Assembly (NCBI GenBank): GCA_005881495.1
Contig: VBHI01000134.1
Span: 1-46,823 of the forward strand
Length of the DNA: 46,823 nucleotides
Source: Chloroflexota bacterium
GTDB taxonomy: Bacteria > Chloroflexota > Ktedonobacteria > Ktedonobacterales > Ktedonobacteraceae
Reading direction: 5' to 3'
Below the pieces are notes generated by a model that saw nothing but the letters and a program-made list of their open reading frames with translations, searched no databases and had not been told where the DNA came from. Position numbers and translations under genes: made by a program. Shown here piece by piece: positions 41,836-46,823 of this stretch (the first letter of the stretch is position 1; every line of letters starts with the position of its first letter).

Positions 41836-42653
41836 GGGTGCACCTCCTCGTGCTTTTCAACCGTCACATTGGAGGTAACACTTGCTCCGGCCAGTGCCTG
41901 GTTGCGCTGTTTCACCTGTTTTAGTGCTGTAACCAGGAGGAAAGAAGCCACAAGATAGATTGCTGCCAGTATGAGAATGAACACATCTGCCAGAGGCCAG
42001 GAGACATGAAAACCTTCGCCTGCCCAGAATGTACCAAAGGAGGTCAACATGATCCCAACCACGAACTTGAGCGTATTTTCTGGCACTTTCGTCAGAGGTG
42101 CGCGGATCACCGCCCCGGCGAAGATCACCAGTATCCCGGCGATGGTTGCTCCAATGGCTGCCGAACTAATGCCACAGGTATCGCTGCACGTGCTGGTAAC
42201 CGCGCTACTGCCAAAGGTGATCACGATGAAGGCGACTTCAAGACCTTCAAGGAGCACTGATTTGTAGGAGAGGGCTACTGCAAAAGGTTCAAAACGTGGC
42301 GCGATGATATCACCGCGTGCCCGCAGTTCAGCCTGGGTCTCCTCGAAGATGGCCTCTTCATCGTGCAGGGCTTTGAGGCCGCTATAGCGGAGGATGGCCT
42401 TTTTCAGCCATTTGAGGCCGAAGAGTATAAGAATAATGCCCACAACAAGTTGTAAAATATGGATGGGTACATATTTGACCAGCGCGACCCCGAGTGTGGC
42501 GACAATCAGGGCAAGGGTAGCCGCTGCTGCAAAGGCGCCTGCCAGCGCACTACGCCAGTTAATAGTTACTCCAACTACAAGGACAATGGTAAATGCCTCG
42601 ACAAATTCAACGGCGGAGGCGAGAAAGGCAGCTGTAAGGACAGCCCATTGCAT
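41832..42653 (-). CDS. COG4280-like multi-pass membrane protein, possible metal permease fold
   Basis: The 273-residue protein has about seven hydrophobic helices and a charged middle loop. Two helices carry a repeated acidic motif: ASAVEFVEAFTIVLVVG (about residue 17) and SVLLEGLEVAFIVITFG (about 140). The paired E-x-x-E helices resemble the REGLE motifs of FTR1-type iron permeases, so a divalent-cation role is possible, but this is inference. It forms an operon with the small membrane protein downstream. Confidence 0.75.
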   Translation of the reverse strand: MQWAVLTAAFLASAVEFVEAFTIVLVVGVTINWRSALAGAFAAAATLALIVATLGVALVKYVPIHILQLVVGIILILFGLKWLKKAILRYSGLKALHDEEAIFEETQAELRARGDIIAPRFEPFAVALSYKSVLLEGLEVAFIVITFGSSAVTSTCSDTCGISSAAIGATIAGILVIFAGAVIRAPLTKVPENTLKFVVGIMLTSFGTFWAGEGFHVSWPLADVFILILAAIYLVASFLLVTALKQVKQRNQALAGASVTSNVTVEKHEEVHP

Positions 42654-42784
42654 GCAACATGACTCCTCATTATTGCTGAAAAAAAAGGCTTTGCGGATAT
42701 ATTTGTTACGTTATTTCCAAAGGATAGTCCCTGGTAGATATCCTTGTTGTTTATTGTAACACAAAGAAGATAGAATTTGGGCGT

Positions 42785-43559
42785 TTATGCTTTTGTCGCA
42801 ATAATTTGTAACCAGGTACGAGCAACCTCTGTCTGACCCAATTCCTGCCCTGCCTGGTAAACAGCATGTTCAAGTGCCGATGCTGCAAGTGCCAGGGGAA
42901 CACCCGGTAGTGCTCCTTCAATGAAGAGCCAGTATTGGCCAAGATCTCTCCAGGCGTCTAGCGAAATAAAAACATCCTGGTTCGTCGTTTCGACTGTTTT
43001 GAAACCCGTTTGCTTCTTTGCGCAGCCAACCTACCGCCCTCCGTGTCCACAGCCGATAAAATCGCTCAGTTCCCTCAACATACGTGCCTTCATAAAACGC
43101 GCTGTTACAGGCGAAAATACCGCCAGGAGCAAGTATTGAGGCCATTTGCCTGAATGCTTCGAGCTTATCGGGAACAAGGTGGATGGCATTACAGAAGAAG
43201 GCTAAGTCTACGTCGTGCACTAGAGAGGGGAGGTCATCTGCGTCTCCTTGAATGAATTCTGCTTTCGCCCCCATTATCTCCATACTTTTCCGGGCGCGAC
43301 GCAATGCTTCGGCTGATGGGTCAACTCCAATAATGTGTACCTGTCTTCCTTGCTGAACCATTTCGTACGCGACAAGCCTGGTAACAGCTCCTGTGCCACA
43401 AGCCATGTCTACAATGGTGAGTGGATCATCAACCGGTCGTGATGAGAGGTGAGCGAGCGCCTGTTGAACCAGTGCGCGATTGACATCAGTGTAAAATGGG
43501 TGTGCTGCGAATGCCTCAAATGTGAATTTATTGGTTTCTTCTGTTTCCATTAATCCCAT
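42785..43559 (-). pseudogene. SAM-dependent methyltransferase, frame broken by a small internal deletion
   Basis: The N-terminal part (43559 down to about 43015) is a class I methyltransferase: LTIVDMACGTGAVTRLVAYE, IIGVDPSAEALRRARK, FIQGDADDLPSL, VDLAFFCNAIHLV. The frame fails after RRAVGWLRKE. It resumes in another frame as TGFKTVETTNQDVFISLDAW and continues 75 residues to a TAA at 42785-42787 (ending ARTWLQIIATKA). About 25-30 residues usually lie between these parts, so a block was lost with a frame shift near 43010-43020. The C-terminal third is otherwise conserved in style. The protein as written stops early at 42918. Confidence 0.8.
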
Positions 43560-43643
43560 CGATGCATACTCCTTTACCGTTTGCTAGTATATCTGACGTT
43601 TTTAGAGAGTGGATATACCCATTTTGTTTCATCCGGATGTTCC

Positions 43644-44411
43644 TTAGAAGTGAATTGCCATGCCTCCATCGACACGAAGAACTTGCCCGGTGATATATCC
43701 TGCTTCTGGTGAGCAGAGGAAACAAATTGCCGCTGCAACTTCTTCGGTGCTGCCAAAACGGCCCAATGGCGTAGAGCTAAGGATGAAATCGCGTCGCTGT
43801 TCTGACAGTGAGGCTGTCAAATCCGTTGGAATGAATCCTGGGGCGATTGCATTGGCGGTAATATTGCGACTGGCCATTTCACGCGCGGTACTGAGAGTCA
43901 ATGCGATAATGGCTGCTTTCGATGCACTATAATTTGCCTGGCCTGCTGAACCAAGGAGACCTGCCACTGACGAGACGTTGACGATCCGTCCCCAGCGAGC
44001 CTTCATCATATCTCGTAGTGCGGCTTTTGTACAAAGAAACGCTGAGCGTAAATTACTATCCATTACATGCTCAAAGTCAGCGAGTGACATCTGTAAAATG
44101 AGCTTATCCCGTGTGGTTCCTGCGTTATTAATAAGGATGGAAATGGGGCCTAGTAATTGGTTCGCTTCCGCGAAGAGTCGGGTGACATCCTCTTCCTGGC
44201 TGACGTCAGCCTGTATTGCGACGCACTGCCTTCCCAGTTCTTCGATGCTGGCTTTTGCCTCTTTGGCAGCGGTAGCGTTGCTGCGATAATTGATGACGAT
44301 ATCGGCTCCATTGCGCGCGAGACGCTGTGCTGTTGCCCGGCCAATTCCTTGACTACTGCCCGTGATAAGCGCGATTTTGCCGGCTAGAGGTAATTGCTGT
44401 TCATTGGTCAT
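43644..44411 (-). CDS. fabG: 3-oxoacyl-[ACP] reductase (SDR family)
   Basis: The 255-residue classic SDR has the cofactor motif IALITGSSQGIGRATAQRLA, NNAGTTRD, catalytic Ser in VNVSSVAGLLG, YSASKAAIIALT (Tyr-Lys), and IAPGFIPTDLT, closest to FabG. It reduces beta-ketoacyl chains with NADPH. An AAGGAGAG site lies six bases before the ATG. No other fatty-acid gene is adjacent, so a role outside the main pathway is possible. Confidence 0.92.
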   Translation of the reverse strand: MTNEQQLPLAGKIALITGSSQGIGRATAQRLARNGADIVINYRSNATAAKEAKASIEELGRQCVAIQADVSQEEDVTRLFAEANQLLGPISILINNAGTTRDKLILQMSLADFEHVMDSNLRSAFLCTKAALRDMMKARWGRIVNVSSVAGLLGSAGQANYSASKAAIIALTLSTAREMASRNITANAIAPGFIPTDLTASLSEQRRDFILSSTPLGRFGSTEEVAAAICFLCSPEAGYITGQVLRVDGGMAIHF

Positions 44412-44650
44412 ATAGTTCTCTCCTTAGGAGTTTTTACTTGCTCCACCCCACCCATTGCTGTAGTATAGCACAAGGAGGACAACAGGAGATTCTGGCAGAA
44501 TCTCTCCGAGCATAACCAGGTGTGATCGGCAAGTTGAGGAATATACACCTCTTAATAGACTACATCACCCAAAAGGCATATAATAGGGAATGTAACAGGC
44601 ATTTCTATTGTCTTCATCCATATTGTTCTAATCACAGAGGTATACATCTC

Positions 44651-45010
44651 ATGAGCCAGTATGATCATCCAATTCCTACCTCCTTTTTATTGGACGAGGA
44701 GAACCGCAAACTCATTTTAACCTGGAGCGATGAGCACGAAAGTGTCCACGGCTGGGAAGCCTTGCGCTGGGCATGCCCGTGTGCCTGGTGTGCGGGAGAA
44801 GGCAACCAGCCAGGAATGTTGCAGAGCAGGCAGAGCCTGAGTGTTGAAGAGACGACTCTGGTTAATATACAGCCTGTAGGCCGCTACGGTTTGACGCCAA
44901 TCTGGGAGGATGGGCATAAGACAGGGATCTATACCTACGAGAAACTGCGTACCAGTTGCGAATGTGAGCAGTGTCGATCAACCAGGCGGGATTGGCCAAA
45001 AGTGCGTTGA
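44651..45010 (+). CDS. DUF971 (gamma-butyrobetaine hydroxylase N-terminal-like) protein
   Basis: The 119-residue protein is a stand-alone DUF971 domain: LTWSDEHESVHGWEALRWAC, PCAWCAGEG, VGRYGLTPIWEDGHKTGIY and a C-terminal CECEQC. The Cys clusters suggest a zinc- or iron-sulfur-binding site; DUF971 also occurs near Fe-S proteins. The upstream frame has an AGAGG site before the ATG at 44651. Function is unknown. The 44412-44650 gap is non-coding and holds the fabG promoter region. Confidence 0.88.
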   Translation: MSQYDHPIPTSFLLDEENRKLILTWSDEHESVHGWEALRWACPCAWCAGEGNQPGMLQSRQSLSVEETTLVNIQPVGRYGLTPIWEDGHKTGIYTYEKLRTSCECEQCRSTRRDWPKVR

Positions 45011-45107
45011 TTGTTAACGAGAGTGACACAAAACGTTCCAATGAGTAGATGGGGTGGATTGAGTGCATAGCACCATTTTCTGGATAGCAGTAAACATGGA
45101 GCATAGT

Positions 45108-45269
45108 ATGGTAATGGATGGATTGAATACCCATGTACAAAACACAACAAAAGACCAACACCGTTTCTCATGGCTTTTTTCGAGCATAGCTCTGCGCTTG
45201 CTTATCGCTTTTCTTATTAGCTGGATTGTCCTGCTGGCCTTCTTCGTGTCAGGTGTGGTCTCTCACTAG
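45108..45269 (+). CDS. Small single-helix membrane protein (uncertain)
   Basis: A frame of about 53 residues ends in one strong hydrophobic helix (LRLLIAFLISWIVLLAFFVSG) after a polar N terminus. ATG 45108 has GGAG six bases upstream; other starts at 45096 and 45114 are possible. Real coding is plausible but unproven. Confidence 0.4.
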   Translation: MVMDGLNTHVQNTTKDQHRFSWLFSSIALRLLIAFLISWIVLLAFFVSGVVSH

Positions 45270-45296
45270 CTCTCACTAGTTTTCTTGCTGACCCTC

Positions 45297-46127
45297 CTAT
45301 GCGCCATTTTTATGAAGGTTTCCCTGGCGCATCAAGCGCTGCGTAATGGGAAATATGCGGAGAGAAAGCGGGAGTTGCGATACAACCATGCGCAGACCTT
45401 GCAGTGACAATTCAGTGGCTCGCTGCTGTCGCATGCTCCATTCAATACCATAGATTTCGCGAATAGGTTGAGGCAAGAGTGCATTGGTTATTTGAGCATT
45501 CAGGTGTAACACAGGTCGTAAAAAGGCTGGAGTACGTGGGAAAATCACCTGGCGTGCCAGTTGGCGTGACTGAGGCGTTGCTGCCAATCGGTTACTGTGC
45601 ACCATCTCATCGACATATTGCCGGAGGTCATGCACTGTTTCGGGCATATCCTGGGGAGAAAGACCGAGCAAGCTCGCTAATGTTTTCGACTCCTGGTAGT
45701 ACTGTTCCTGTTCTTGCTGGTTGAGCGGCCCGATGAGGAGGGGATAGGTATATAAGATGGTGTCGATCAGCGTAGCATGCACCCAGAGCAGCAGTTCAGG
45801 GTCACGTGCCGTGTATGGAGTGCCATTGCGATAGGCGCCAGCCCGGTCTGTCAGCGTGCCATGGACATGTTTGTGGAGGCGGTTGATTGTGCGGGCGGCA
45901 TCATGGGTGGTGGTGGTGGAGCCAAAGGTAATCATCTGGCCTAACACGAAAGTGTGTTCCGCACGGCCGAAAGGATCGGTCATATATCTACTGTGCTCGA
46001 ATACACCTGCCGCTACGAGCGGATGGGCTATTTGCATCAGTACTGCGCGGGTGCCGCCGAGCGAAATCGCTGCTTCGCTGGCAATTTTCCACGTCGCGCT
46101 GCCCGGACCATAATAGCCGTAATCCAT
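45297..46127 (-). CDS. MpaB-like oxygenase (DUF2236 family)
   Basis: The 276-residue protein has the DUF2236 signature: AVLMQIAHPLVAAGVFEHS, DPFGRAEHTFVLGQMITFG and LLLWVHATLIDTILYTYPLL, with the His residues thought to hold haem. Relatives include MpaB (fungal acyl-chain cleavage oxygenase) and latex clearing protein-like enzymes. Substrate is unknown. A broken SDR gene lies immediately upstream on the same strand, and the two may have formed an operon. Confidence 0.88.
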   Translation of the reverse strand: MDYGYYGPGSATWKIASEAAISLGGTRAVLMQIAHPLVAAGVFEHSRYMTDPFGRAEHTFVLGQMITFGSTTTTHDAARTINRLHKHVHGTLTDRAGAYRNGTPYTARDPELLLWVHATLIDTILYTYPLLIGPLNQQEQEQYYQESKTLASLLGLSPQDMPETVHDLRQYVDEMVHSNRLAATPQSRQLARQVIFPRTPAFLRPVLHLNAQITNALLPQPIREIYGIEWSMRQQRATELSLQGLRMVVSQLPLSLRIFPITQRLMRQGNLHKNGA

Positions 46128-46164
46128 GATATGTAACCGTCCGTTCTAGTGCATTGCTGTCGTG

Positions 46165-46823
46165 TTAGCCCTGTTGCTGGACAGAGGTCTCTGCCATCCT
46201 CTGCCGAAATGCTGCGCCGGCAAGTTGTTCCGCTTTATCAGGGTCATCTTTCATGATCTGCAGCATGAGGGCTATATCGGGGTTGGGAGCCAGGGTCAGG
46301 TCACGTCGTTCCGCGGTCACTGCCTGGAGAATCTCTGCTGCGACCTGTTCTGCTGTAAGGAGAGCCTGAACATTCAGCAGTTGCGTGGCATCTTGTTCCT
46401 GGTGAAGCCTCGTATCGCCCATTTGGAGGCACAATAGGCGGTGAGCATAGGCGCACCGAGTTTTCCTGCGACTGAACTAAGTAATACAAAATGGCCTGAC
46501 TGTTGCCGGCGCATGGTTGCAAGGGCAGCCTGCACACAATGGTATGTACCCATGAAGTTGATATTCATCATTGTCTGCGTCTCAGTGGCCGTGAAGAGGT
46601 CGATAGGGCCACCACGCCCAATGCCTGCACTCGTCACCACAAGATCGATGCGTCCACAGGTTTCGACGGTTTGGCGCATCAGGGCTTGCACTTGCTGTTC
46701 GCTGGTGACGTCAGTTGGGATGTCCAGAATGATACCTGTTGCATCAATATTGCGCTCCCGTAAGTACTTTTTTGCTTTTTGCAATCCCTGGCTATTGATG
46801 TCTGCCAGGACAACATGCGCGCC
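46165..46823 (-). pseudogene. Short-chain dehydrogenase, broken by an internal deletion and cut by the window end
   Basis: The gene is open to the right window edge, so its start is outside. It reads AHVVLADINSQGL, TSAGIGRGGPIDLF, NINFMGTYHCVQAAL, LSSVAGKLGAPMLTAYCASK and WAIRGFT: a classic SDR with catalytic Ser, Tyr and Lys. After GFT the frame ends. The other frame carries a C-terminal tail (DATQLLNVQALLTAEQVAAE and on to 46165). About 40-55 residues, which normally include the substrate-loop region after the Lys, are absent with a shift near 46400. Confidence 0.8.

Overview
The window looks like chromosomal DNA of a free-living, metabolically broad bacterium with mid-range GC. The gene flavour suggests Chloroflexota, class Ktedonobacteria: a GAF-PAS class III cyclase, a DUF190/CBS protein beside paired CrcB channels, a COG4280 membrane protein, an MpaB-like oxygenase, a diphosphate-type phosphofructokinase and an HTH-GAF protein. 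This assignment rests on protein character only. No rRNA, tRNA, CRISPR array, phage block or transposase gene was seen.

Layout. 1-5.5 kb (+): two unknown genes, then DUF190-CBS / DUF190 / crcB / crcB (fluoride export) and an ArsB-type permease with a Usp protein. 5.6-11.1 kb: a CAP-domain lipoprotein, a PP2C phosphatase, a Usp, a class I amidotransferase and a GH57 glucan enzyme. 11.3-17.6 kb (+): response regulator, membrane histidine kinase, NAD-dependent epimerase-like protein and cyclase. 17.7-21.8 kb (-): GNAT protein, histone-deacetylase-like amidohydrolase and sucCD. 22-27.4 kb: an unknown anchored protein, then a tightly overlapping minus-strand operon pfp - deoB - GNAT - phosphomannomutase. 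27.6-36.8 kb: nucleoside hydrolase, cysE, FAD oxidoreductase, a 93-bp MITE-like element, M32 carboxypeptidase, MFS exporter with a luciferase-like oxidoreductase, Gfo/Idh/MocA protein and a CoA-binding protein. 36.8-39.6 kb: a broken O-acetylhomoserine sulfhydrylase and a ClgR-like XRE regulator divergent from a DUF4177-like gene and clpP. 39.7-46.8 kb: a lectin-fold-like protein, an HTH-GAF protein, a COG4280 membrane pair, a broken methyltransferase, fabG, a DUF971 protein, an MpaB-like oxygenase and a broken SDR running off the end.

Most striking observation. At least six genes lack a short internal block that their family normally has, while sequence on both sides of the gap is well conserved. 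Two losses keep frame (third CBS domain of the DUF190-CBS protein; ATP-lid region of the histidine kinase). Four break frame (phosphomannomutase, O-acetylhomoserine sulfhydrylase, SAM methyltransferase, SDR). A seventh, in the luciferase-like oxidoreductase, is possible. Three of the breakpoints lie at good inverted repeats. Either the assembly has dropped short hairpin-prone segments or the genome has real small deletions; mapping raw reads across the junctions would decide.

Other points of note: a MITE with 21-bp terminal inverted repeats and a 9-bp target duplication, a three-operator array next to the ClgR-like gene, a cyclase lacking both usual purine-contact residues, and several well-formed -35/-10 promoters with 17-bp spacers.
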